Of a stretch of DNA of 27,940 nt, positions 17,719 through 23,875 are shown piece after piece. Position 1 is the stretch's first letter; every line of letters begins with the position of its first letter. The position numbers and the translations under genes are program-made. The notes beneath the pieces were generated by a model, which saw nothing but the letters and a program-made list of their open reading frames with translations, was not told where the DNA came from and made no database searches. The DNA is taken from IMG/VR virus record IMGVR_UViG_3300023174_000533, positions 1-27,940 of that record. One strand, 5' to 3'. Origin of the DNA: a virus.

Positions 17719-18024
17719 ATGAATAATAATGAAACAACACTAGATATGGTAAATGGATTAGCAGAAATTGCTGATTATATGCAAGATGAAGAACTAACAC
17801 AGGCTTTAACATTTATTGCCAAAGTTATAATCAAGCCTGATATTCCAACTCAGGTAGCAACAATTGAGATTGTTAGACTTCAGGCTATTGCAGCAAAGAT
17901 GGCATTTAAGGCTACTTGGATGGCTAATGTTGATAAGTCTGATAGAGGAAAGAAAAATTTATATTATACTGCTGCGGAGTCAATTAATAACTTGGTATCA
18001 GCATTAAAGTACACAACACGATAG
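17719..18024 (+). CDS. Small helical hypothetical protein
   Basis: 101 residues, nearly all helix (LDMVNGLAEIADYMQDEELT, ATWMANVDKSDRGKKNLYYT). A strong GGAGG lies just before the ATG, and a TGCTATAAT extended -10 at 17672-17680 may add transcripts. It has no cysteines or membrane segments, and I do not recognise a family. Placement inside the recombination cluster suggests a nucleic-acid-related accessory role, but nothing in the sequence proves it. Confidence 0.65.
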   Translation: MNNNETTLDMVNGLAEIADYMQDEELTQALTFIAKVIIKPDIPTQVATIEIVRLQAIAAKMAFKATWMANVDKSDRGKKNLYYTAAESINNLVSALKYTTR

Positions 18025-18026
18025 TC

Positions 18027-18089
18027 TGATATACTTAATAGAATAGAAAAGAGTTTTAAATTGACAAAAAATTTACTAAAAAGTGTAAT
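18027..18089 (+). promoter_or_regulatory. Two promoter candidates before the Cas4-like gene
   Basis: First, TGATATACT at 18027-18035 is an extended -10 without a clear -35. Second, TTGACA at 18061-18066, 17 bases, TGTAAT at 18084-18089. The second overlaps the TTG that could start the gene. If it is used, the mRNA would begin near 18096 and the protein would have to start at ATG 18112. Confidence 0.4.
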
Positions 18090-18873
18090 GATAAAAACAG
18101 CAGAAAAGAAAATGACAATAGATAATCAGGCACTGATCGCAAAGATACAGTCTGGATATATTGAAGGTCGTGGGCCAAAGCATACGCAAAAGAAAACTTT
18201 TGCTCCTTCTACAATTGCTTGGAGCCATGGGGAATGTCCACGTTATTGGTATTTAGCATTTGAAGGCAATACTTTTGCAGATGATACAACTCCATATAGT
18301 GCAGCCAATATGTCATCTGGAACTATGGGTCATGACAGAATCCAAGGCGCAATGATGAAGGCTGGAGTTGCTAAAATATTTAAAGATGATGAGGGTAACG
18401 ATACAACAGAGTTTAAAGTTTTTAACGCTGATCCTCCAATCTTTGGGTATGGCGATGTCATGCTCAATTGGGAAGGTGAAGAAATTGTTGGTGAAATTAA
18501 AACAATGATGAATGAAGCCTTTGAATACCGTAAAAACTCAGGTACGCCTAAGTCTGGTCACGTTATTCAATTGCTTATTTACATGAAAATTCTTAAGAAA
18601 GCAAAGGGGATGCTTATCTATGAGAATAAAAATAATCATGAACTACTAATCTTTGAGATTGGTGTTAATGATCAGTATAGAAATTGGGTAGACTATGCGT
18701 TTAACTGGATGCGAGATGTTCGCAAATCTTGGGAGTCAAAAGAACTTCCTACAAAAAACTACAGATCTAATTCAAAGATTTGTAAAGGTTGTCCAGTAAA
18801 AGAAGCGTGTGGTAATGCAGGGGTAGGATCTGTGAAGATCGCATCTCTGGAGGAACTGAGTGAAACTATGTAG
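18061..18873 (+). CDS. Cas4/AddB-like Fe-S PD-(D/E)XK exonuclease
   Basis: 270 residues from TTG 18061, or 253 from ATG 18112; the choice is unclear because TTGACA here also fits a -35 box. Numbered from the TTG: C59 (GECPRYWY), H91 (MGHDRI), D132 (GYGDVML), E145-I-K147 (VGEIKTM), Q170-x3-Y174 (QLLIYM), and C241, C244, C250 (CKGCPVKEAC). This is the full set of RecB-family nuclease motifs plus the one-plus-three cysteine arrangement that holds an Fe-S cluster in Cas4 and AddB. It probably resects DNA ends for RecA. There is no CRISPR array in the window, so it is a phage recombination nuclease, not an adaptation protein. Confidence 0.85.
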   Translation: MTKNLLKSVMIKTAEKKMTIDNQALIAKIQSGYIEGRGPKHTQKKTFAPSTIAWSHGECPRYWYLAFEGNTFADDTTPYSAANMSSGTMGHDRIQGAMMKAGVAKIFKDDEGNDTTEFKVFNADPPIFGYGDVMLNWEGEEIVGEIKTMMNEAFEYRKNSGTPKSGHVIQLLIYMKILKKAKGMLIYENKNNHELLIFEIGVNDQYRNWVDYAFNWMRDVRKSWESKELPTKNYRSNSKICKGCPVKEACGNAGVGSVKIASLEELSETM

Positions 18874-19156
18874 TTGGTGTGACGCATCATTTAAGCCTGC
18901 AGTCTCTTATCAAATATATTGTTCTGAACAATGTAGGGAATCTGCAACTAAAGAAAAAATTGCTGAACGCCATAAAGTTTTAAAAAGAAAGAAAAGATTT
19001 GGTAAAGAAAGAAAATGTCTTGGCGGATGTGGAACTTCTTTAACTGTCTACAATGATGCTGGATTTTGTGCTAATTGTAATATTAATCCTAAAGACGTAG
19101 ACAAGGCATTAAAAGAACTTAAGAGATTAGGAATTATAGAGTATGAGCAAGAATAA
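18860..19156 (+). CDS. Two-zinc-finger small protein
   Basis: 98 residues from GTG 18860, overlapping the nuclease stop by 14 bases; GGAGG at 18849-18853 is the ribosome site. The first zinc site is CSWC (C4, C7) with C21 and C25 (YCSEQC). The second is C53/C57 with CANC (C70, C73). A basic helix lies between them (AERHKVLKRKKRFGKERK). It is likely a nucleic-acid-binding accessory protein of the recombination cluster. The first finger resembles the small zinc ribbons seen next to phage HNH or resolvase genes. Confidence 0.65.
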   Translation: MKLCSWCDASFKPAVSYQIYCSEQCRESATKEKIAERHKVLKRKKRFGKERKCLGGCGTSLTVYNDAGFCANCNINPKDVDKALKELKRLGIIEYEQE

Positions 19157-19739
19157 ATGGGGACTAGAACTTATTCCAAAAAGAATATGTGCTATTGACG
19201 CTAGTACCAATAGTCTTGCCTTTGCTATTTTTGATACCTTTACAAAAGATCTTATTAGTGTTGGGAAAATTAACTTTGAAGGCAATGACATATACGATAA
19301 AGTTATGGATGCTGGTAAAAAAGTAAAGGCTTTCCTAGATATTTATAATGGTTTTGAAGCAATAGTAATTGAGCATACAGTATTCATGAATAGTCCTAAG
19401 ACTGCTGCTGACCTTGCTCTTGTGCAAGGAGCAATTCTTGGTTCTGCAGGTCAGACTGGAACAAAGGTTATTGGTAAGGTATCTCCAATTACTTGGCAAA
19501 ACTTTATTGGAAATAAGAAGATCTCAAAAGATGAAAAGTTTTATATCAAAGCGCAGAACCCAGGAAAGTCTGAGTCATGGCTAAAGACATATGAAAGAAA
19601 CCTAAGAAAAGAAAGAACAATTAAGTTTATTAATATTCAATACAATAGGACTATTACTGATAATGATGTAGCAGATGCTTGTGGTATTGGACACTGGGCT
19701 ATGAAAAATTGGGGTAAAGCGATTGGGGTTGACAAATAA
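19143..19739 (+). CDS. RuvC-like Holliday junction resolvase
   Basis: 198 residues with an RNase H fold of RuvC type. The acidic active site is D19 (CAIDASTNSLAFAI), E77 (AIVIEHTVFMN) and D175/D178 (DNDVADACGIG), in the usual order and spacing. It would cut branched DNA made by RecA-dependent recombination before packaging. The start overlaps the zinc-finger gene by 14 bases. The length is close to cellular RuvC (about 170) plus an extra basic loop at about 125-160 (NKKISKDEKFYIKAQNPGK). Confidence 0.85.
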   Translation: MSKNKWGLELIPKRICAIDASTNSLAFAIFDTFTKDLISVGKINFEGNDIYDKVMDAGKKVKAFLDIYNGFEAIVIEHTVFMNSPKTAADLALVQGAILGSAGQTGTKVIGKVSPITWQNFIGNKKISKDEKFYIKAQNPGKSESWLKTYERNLRKERTIKFINIQYNRTITDNDVADACGIGHWAMKNWGKAIGVDK

Positions 19740-19757
19740 CACTATGGCTGCTAAACT
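19729..19757 (+). promoter_or_regulatory. Promoter inside the start of the small HTH gene
   Basis: TTGACA at 19729-19734, 17 bases, TAAACT at 19752-19757, with TGC before it. The core TGCTAAACTA is identical to the SSB promoter. Transcription would start near 19764, inside the 51-residue HTH gene, and would serve the membrane peptide, DUF3310, TerS-like and TerL genes. Confidence 0.5.
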
Positions 19758-19899
19758 ATATACAAGTGAGTCTTGGCTTCGTAAACGTTATGTTATGGAT
19801 AAAAAGACTCCTGAAGACATTGCTAAGGAGTGTGGATGCACAGTAGAAACTGTATATGTATACCTTGCAAAATTTGGATTAAGGAAGTCTAGACGATGA
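19744..19899 (+). CDS. Small HTH DNA-binding protein (51 residues)
   Basis: A short gene of 51 codons. The sequence reads YTSESWLRKRYV, then KKTPEDIAKECGCTVETVYV and LAKFGLRKSRR, a simple helix-turn-helix like sigma region 4 or small phage HTH proteins. Basic residues at both ends fit DNA binding. The ATG at 19744 is 4 bases after the resolvase stop and has no clear ribosome site. A promoter (TTGACA at 19729, TAAACT at 19752) lies over its start, so transcripts from it could make only a form beginning at Met18 (19795). This could be an autoregulated repressor or transcription factor for the packaging block. Confidence 0.65.
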   Translation: MAAKLYTSESWLRKRYVMDKKTPEDIAKECGCTVETVYVYLAKFGLRKSRR

Positions 19900-20009
19900 A
19901 AAAATTTATAATCTTTGCAGGCATTGCTTGCTCAGTTGGCATTATATATGCAATATCAACACTAAGAGGCATTCCTGATGCTTTTGACTGGGATAATGAA
20001 GATGAGTGA
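19896..20009 (+). CDS. Single-pass membrane micropeptide (37 residues)
   Basis: A 37-codon gene overlapping the HTH stop by the classic ATGA. MKKF is followed by one hydrophobic stretch (IIFAGIACSVGIIYAIS, residues 5-21) and an acidic tail (FDWDNEDE), so a small protein with one membrane segment and the acidic tail outside, or a weak signal anchor. It overlaps the DUF3310 start by 8 bases. The function is unknown; similar micropeptides are common in phage operons. Confidence 0.55.
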   Translation: MKKFIIFAGIACSVGIIYAISTLRGIPDAFDWDNEDE

Positions 20010-20244
20010 TAATTTAAAAATTACGGTTGATCAAGTGAATCATCCGCAACATTATATAAGTGACCCATCTGGTATTGAGTGCATTCAGATTACTCGTCAC
20101 CGCAATTTTAATGTTGGCAATGCATTTAAGTATCTTTGGAGAGCAGGACTTAAAGATGAGTCAAAGACTATTCAAGATCTTGAAAAGGCTATTTTTTATA
20201 TTAAAGATGAAATTAATAGGTTAGAAGGAAAATATGACAACTGA
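20002..20244 (+). CDS. DUF3310 protein (SaV-like)
   Basis: 80 residues from ATG 20002 (the open frame extends back to an ATG at 19978, but that adds residues overlapping the membrane peptide). The domain is unmistakable: VNHPQHYISDPSGIECIQIT, then FNVGNAFKYLWRAGLKDESK and DLEKAIFYIKDEI. DUF3310 proteins are common in phages and sometimes called nucleotide-kinase-like, but their reaction is not established. The 3' end overlaps the TerS-like gene by 11 bases. Confidence 0.85.
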   Translation: MSDNLKITVDQVNHPQHYISDPSGIECIQITRHRNFNVGNAFKYLWRAGLKDESKTIQDLEKAIFYIKDEINRLEGKYDN

Positions 20245-20770
20245 AGAAGAGTTAGTAAAACATCTTGATCAAGTAAATACAGTTGTTTCAGAATATTTAA
20301 AGGGCAATGACCCAACAAGAATTTCTAAAGAACTTTCTATCCCAAGAGTTAAAGTTGTAGAACTTATCAATGAGTGGAAGGTCATGGCTTCTGCTAATGA
20401 TGCTATCCGTGCTCGTGCAAAAGAAGCACTTGCATCAATGGATGCACACTATGGAAAACTTATTGCTAAATCTTATGAAGTTATTGATGAAGCATCTATG
20501 ACTAATAATCTTGGTGCAAAGACTCAAGCAATTAAACTTGTTATGGATATTGAGGCAAAGCGTATTGATATGCTACAAAAGGCTGGACTTCTTGAAAATA
20601 AAGAACTTGCAGAAGAAATGCTTGAAATTGAAAAGCGACAAGAAGTACTGGTTGGAATTTTAAGAGATGTTGCTACAACTCATCCAGAAGTTCGTGACTT
20701 GATTATGCAGAAGTTGTCTCAAGTAGCCAAAGAAGGCGAAGTGATTACAATTGTCCACGAAGTTCAATGA
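20234..20770 (+). CDS. Putative terminase small subunit
   Basis: 178 residues, all helical. An N-terminal HTH-like segment (about 25-50: DPTRISKELSIPRVKVVELI) is followed by long helices (about 55-150) suitable for oligomer formation. It ends 20 bases inside the TerL start, the usual small/large subunit order. The small subunit recognises the packaging site and assembles as a ring. The identification rests on position, length and the HTH; small subunits are too diverse to recognise with certainty. Confidence 0.7.
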   Translation: MTTEEELVKHLDQVNTVVSEYLKGNDPTRISKELSIPRVKVVELINEWKVMASANDAIRARAKEALASMDAHYGKLIAKSYEVIDEASMTNNLGAKTQAIKLVMDIEAKRIDMLQKAGLLENKELAEEMLEIEKRQEVLVGILRDVATTHPEVRDLIMQKLSQVAKEGEVITIVHEVQ

Positions 20771-22553
20771 TTTTTTTGAGGCACTTCAAGATAATAATTT
20801 TGAAGAAACTCCAGTAGATGCAAAAACATTTGTTGAACACCCAGATTACTTAGGTCAACCATCACTATCAACTATCCAATACGACATAGTTGAAGCAATG
20901 AGCCAAATATATAAAGAAGAAGATTTAAAATTAATTATGGGGCATGACAAAGGTGCTCAGTATTTTAAAAAATATACAAAGAATGAAATTATCCTGCAAC
21001 TTGGCAAGGGATCTGGAAAAGACTTCGTATCAACAGTAGCCTGTGCATACGTAGTATATAAACTATTGTGTCTTAAAGATCCTGCTAGATATTTTGGCAA
21101 GCCTGCAGGAGATGCTATTGATATTATTAACGTTGCTATTAACGCTCAACAGGCTAAGAATGTTTTCTTTAAAGGTTTTAAAAGTAAGATTGAACGCTCA
21201 CCCTGGTTTGCTGGAAAGTATGATCCAAAAGTAGACTCAATTGGATTTGATAAGTCTATTACTGTTTACTCTGGTCACTCAGAAAGAGAATCTCATGAAG
21301 GTTTAAACTTGCTTATGGCTGTTCTTGATGAAATTTCAGGCTTTGCAAATGAAGTTGGAACAGGAAACGATCAAGGAAAAACTGCTGATAATATTTACAA
21401 AGCATTTAGCGGTACTGTAGATTCTCGTTTCCCTGATCTTGGCAAGGTTGTTTTGCTTTCATTCCCCCGCTACAATGGAGACTTCATATCTCAACGTTAT
21501 GATGATGTCATTCTTGAAAAAGATATTATTGATAGAAAGCATACATATGTTATTAATCCTGATTTACCAGAAGATGAGATTGGGAACTCATTGGATATTG
21601 CTTGGGAAGAAGATCATATAATTTCATATAAGTATCCAGGAGTTTTTGCTTTAAAAAGACCAACATGGGAAGTAAACCCTACTCGTAGCATTGAAGATTT
21701 TAAAATGGCTTTCTTTAAAGATATGGGCGATGCCATGATGCGTTTTCTTTGTACGCCAACTTATTCATCAGATGCATTCTTTAAACAAAGAGACAAACTT
21801 GAAAAGTGTATGACACTTAGAAATCCTATTGATAATTTTAAAAGGTTTGATGAATCATTTAAACCAGATCCAGAAAAGATTTATTTTGTTCATGCTGACC
21901 TTGCACAAAAGCACGACAAGTGTGCTGTAGCAATTGCTCACGTAGAAAAGTGGGTAAATGTACAAGTAATTAATAATTATGAACAAGTAGCACCTATTGT
22001 AGTAGTAGATGCAGTAGTATATTGGGAGCCAAAAGTTGAAGGCCCAGTTAATCTTTCAGAGGTTAAACAATGGATTCAAAATCTTAGAAGGCTTGGATTT
22101 AATATTGGAATGGTTACATTTGACCGCTGGCAGTCATTTGATATTCAGCAAGAATTAAAGGCTGTTGGAATAAGAACTGATACTGTTTCTGTTGCTAAAA
22201 AACATTATGAAGATTTAGCAATGATGATTTATGAAGAGCGTGTTGCTATGCCTCATATTCAACTATTGCTTGATGAAATGTCAGAATTAAAAATAACAGA
22301 TAATGGTAAAAAAGTAGATCACCCACGCAAAAAATCTAAGGACTTAGCGGATGCTGTATGTGGGGCGGTATTTGATGCGATTAGTTTTACTCAAAAAGAT
22401 AACAATCTTGAAATTGAAGTTCACACATGGACTAATACTAAGAAAGATACACCCCTCTTTGTTGACAGCAATGGGGAGGGTATGATAGACTATAAAGGTA
22501 AAGAAATACCTGATGAGGTGAAAAACTACCTTGACAGATTTAATTTACTATAG
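20751..22553 (+). CDS. terL: Terminase large subunit
   Basis: 600 residues from TTG 20751. ATPase: Walker A GKGSGKD at 85-91 (Asp in place of the usual Thr/Ser after Lys), Walker B LLMAVLDEIS, and a coupling segment VVLLSFPRYNGDF. Nuclease (RNase H-like): first Asp in FVHADLAQKHD, a central TFDRWQS, and a final DLADAVCGAVFDAI, all expected TerL nuclease positions. It cuts concatemers and pumps DNA into proheads. A 20-base overlap with the gene before supports coupling. The next gene downstream is not portal but a surface-protein cassette, so the packaging and head genes are separated. Confidence 0.95.
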   Translation: MSTKFNDFFEALQDNNFEETPVDAKTFVEHPDYLGQPSLSTIQYDIVEAMSQIYKEEDLKLIMGHDKGAQYFKKYTKNEIILQLGKGSGKDFVSTVACAYVVYKLLCLKDPARYFGKPAGDAIDIINVAINAQQAKNVFFKGFKSKIERSPWFAGKYDPKVDSIGFDKSITVYSGHSERESHEGLNLLMAVLDEISGFANEVGTGNDQGKTADNIYKAFSGTVDSRFPDLGKVVLLSFPRYNGDFISQRYDDVILEKDIIDRKHTYVINPDLPEDEIGNSLDIAWEEDHIISYKYPGVFALKRPTWEVNPTRSIEDFKMAFFKDMGDAMMRFLCTPTYSSDAFFKQRDKLEKCMTLRNPIDNFKRFDESFKPDPEKIYFVHADLAQKHDKCAVAIAHVEKWVNVQVINNYEQVAPIVVVDAVVYWEPKVEGPVNLSEVKQWIQNLRRLGFNIGMVTFDRWQSFDIQQELKAVGIRTDTVSVAKKHYEDLAMMIYEERVAMPHIQLLLDEMSELKITDNGKKVDHPRKKSKDLADAVCGAVFDAISFTQKDNNLEIEVHTWTNTKKDTPLFVDSNGEGMIDYKGKEIPDEVKNYLDRFNLL

Positions 22554-22559
22554 TAAACT
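22531..22559 (+). promoter_or_regulatory. Promoter of the surface-protein cassette
   Basis: Consensus TTGACA at 22531-22536, 17 bases, TAAACT at 22554-22559 inside TAAACTA, the same -10 core as at 11986 and 19752. It straddles the TerL stop codon. The predicted start is near 22566, where a stem-loop begins. Ribosome site AAGGAG at 22596-22601. Confidence 0.6.
22544..22557. repeat. 14-bp perfect palindrome between -35 and -10 (operator-like)
   Basis: TTTACTATAGTAAA is its own reverse complement and covers most of the spacer and the start of the -10 box of the 22531 promoter. The position is typical of a repressor operator. A symmetric dimeric regulator, perhaps one of the two HTH proteins of this phage or a host factor, could bind here. 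Confidence 0.4.
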
Positions 22560-22564
22560 AATAT

Positions 22565-22582
22565 TCTGGCTAAAAAGTCAGA
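22565..22582 (+). other. 5'-terminal mRNA stem-loop
   Basis: TCTGGCT, loop AAAA, AGTCAGA: a 7-bp stem with one G-U pair that starts at the predicted transcription start of the surface-protein gene. Stem-loops at the extreme 5' end are known to protect mRNA from 5'-dependent decay, which would fit a highly expressed product. Confidence 0.4.
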
Positions 22583-22610
22583 TATAAACAATAACAAGGA
22601 GAAATAACGA

Positions 22611-23771
22611 ATGAATTCATTCAAGAAAATCGCTCTAGCCATGGTTGCAGCCATGACTATCGGCACAATCGTAGCAACGCCTGCAAACGCTGCTGTAATG
22701 ACAGTCGCTGTATCGCTTGATACTGTAGCAAATACTACAGCATCATCAATCGCAACACCCGCTTCATTGCCAGTACCTGCAGACAATTCAGTAGATTCTA
22801 CTGATGCACTAAAGTTTGTAGCAACAGTTGATGCAGGAACAAACGTTTCTGTAGTAGCAACAAATGCAACAATCGTGTCTGCACTGCACACATCTGCTGC
22901 ACCAGTAGGAGCAACTTCAGGATCTTCATCTTTGACAATTGCCACTGGTACAGGAACAACAGCAACATTTTATGTCTATACAAAGACAACAGCAATTGGT
23001 ACAGTTGTAATTACTAACGGTGGAACACAACTTACATACTACGTACAGGGAACTGCTGGTAAGATTAATACTCTAACAGTATCTGCTCCTGCTACAGGTG
23101 CTGCTGGCACAAAGCAAGACATTACAGTAACTGCAACAGACACATTTGGAAACAAGGTATCTGGTAAGTCAATTACTGCAACAGTATTTGCTGCAACAGC
23201 AACACTAGACACAGCAACAGCAACAACTGGTGCTACACTTTCAGACTTTGGAGTTGCTACATTTAAGGCAACACTTCCAGCAACTGGAGTGCGATCACTA
23301 ATCACATTTTCACCTACAACATCATCTGATGCAACAACAGCAGATGTAGTTGGTCTTCCTGCTCGTGCACTAGCACCTTTTGCAGAGATTACAGTTCGTG
23401 ATCTAGTATCAGAACTTGCAGCACAAATTGCTGCTAAGGATGCAGCACTTGCTGCTAAAGCAATTTCAGATGCTGCAGTTGTAAAGGCTGCTGCAGATGC
23501 TGCTGCTGCTAAGGTTACTTCAGATGCTGCTCTTGCAGCAGAAAAGGCTGCTTCTGTAAAGGCACTTGCTGATGCAAAGGCTGCTGCTGATAAGGCACTT
23601 GCTGATGCAAAGGCTGCTTCAGATAAGGTTATCCTTAATAAGGATGCAACTATTGCTAAGTTAACAGCAGATAATACTGCTGCACTTAAGTCAATTAAGG
23701 ATGCTTTCAATGCACTTGCAAAGAAGTGGAATGCAAAGAATCCAAAGGCTAAGGTTACTTACCTTAAGTAA
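22611..23771 (+). CDS. Secreted surface protein with Ig-like domain and Ala-rich coiled coil
   Basis: 386 residues. A clear Sec signal peptide (MNSFKKIALAMVAAMTIGTI, then ...TPANA) has a cleavage site after A27. Residues about 28-135 are a Thr/Val/Ala-rich beta domain. Residues 140-240 resemble a bacterial Ig-like (Big_1, invasin) repeat (DITVTATDTFGNKVSGKSIT, FGVATFKATL). Residues 262-370 form an Ala-rich coiled coil with 11-residue periodicity, ending in KKWNAKNPKAKVTYLK. There is no LPxTG or obvious anchor, so cell-wall association could use the coiled coil. Composition and codons (AAG, GCT, GCA) differ from neighbouring phage genes, and it has its own promoter and terminator, so I infer a host-derived moron that may alter the infected cell surface. 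Confidence 0.85.
   Translation: MNSFKKIALAMVAAMTIGTIVATPANAAVMTVAVSLDTVANTTASSIATPASLPVPADNSVDSTDALKFVATVDAGTNVSVVATNATIVSALHTSAAPVGATSGSSSLTIATGTGTTATFYVYTKTTAIGTVVITNGGTQLTYYVQGTAGKINTLTVSAPATGAAGTKQDITVTATDTFGNKVSGKSITATVFAATATLDTATATTGATLSDFGVATFKATLPATGVRSLITFSPTTSSDATTADVVGLPARALAPFAEITVRDLVSELAAQIAAKDAALAAKAISDAAVVKAAADAAAAKVTSDAALAAEKAASVKALADAKAAADKALADAKAASDKVILNKDATIAKLTADNTAALKSIKDAFNALAKKWNAKNPKAKVTYLK
23559..23618 (+). repeat. Two identical 27-bp direct repeats in the coiled-coil coding region
   Basis: Bases 23559-23585 and 23592-23618 are identical 27-mers (beginning AAGGCACTTGC) with a 33-bp period. They encode KALADAKAA twice, the 11-residue unit of the Ala-rich coiled coil. 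Recent duplication within the gene explains them. Confidence 0.8.
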
Positions 23772-23787
23772 TTAGTCCAACAATTAG

Positions 23788-23815
23788 GGGAGTCATTAAT
23801 TTGGCTCCCTTTTTT
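23788..23815 (+). terminator. Rho-independent terminator
   Basis: GGGAGTCA (23788-23795), loop of 6, TGGCTCCC (23802-23809; one G-U pair), then a run of six T. It lies 16 bases after the stop of the surface-protein gene and closes that cassette. It is the best classical terminator in the window. Confidence 0.85.
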
Positions 23816-23844
23816 GTTATATCATTATGTTTAACTGAATAATT

Positions 23845-23853
23845 TGATATAAT
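23845..23853 (+). promoter_or_regulatory. Extended -10 promoter TGATATAAT
   Basis: TG-A-TATAAT, 30 bases after the terminator. The start would fall near 23860, placing AGGAGAGA (23861-23868) at the 5' end of the mRNA and favouring TTG 23876 as start codon. No good -35 is visible. Confidence 0.5.
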
Positions 23854-23875
23854 AAGCATGAGGAGAGACCACCAC

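Noticed and set aside
18061-18873. Cas4 as sign of a phage CRISPR system
   Set aside because: No direct-repeat array or other cas gene is present; the RecA/RuvC setting indicates recombination.
22462-22486. TTGACA followed by TATGAT inside the TerL gene
   Set aside because: The spacer is only 13 bases, too short for a sigma70-type promoter.
23039-23710. 223-codon minus-strand open frame opposite the surface-protein gene
   Set aside because: Ala/Ser/Val-only composition follows from the antisense of GCT/GCA repeats; the + strand has a signal peptide, promoter and terminator.
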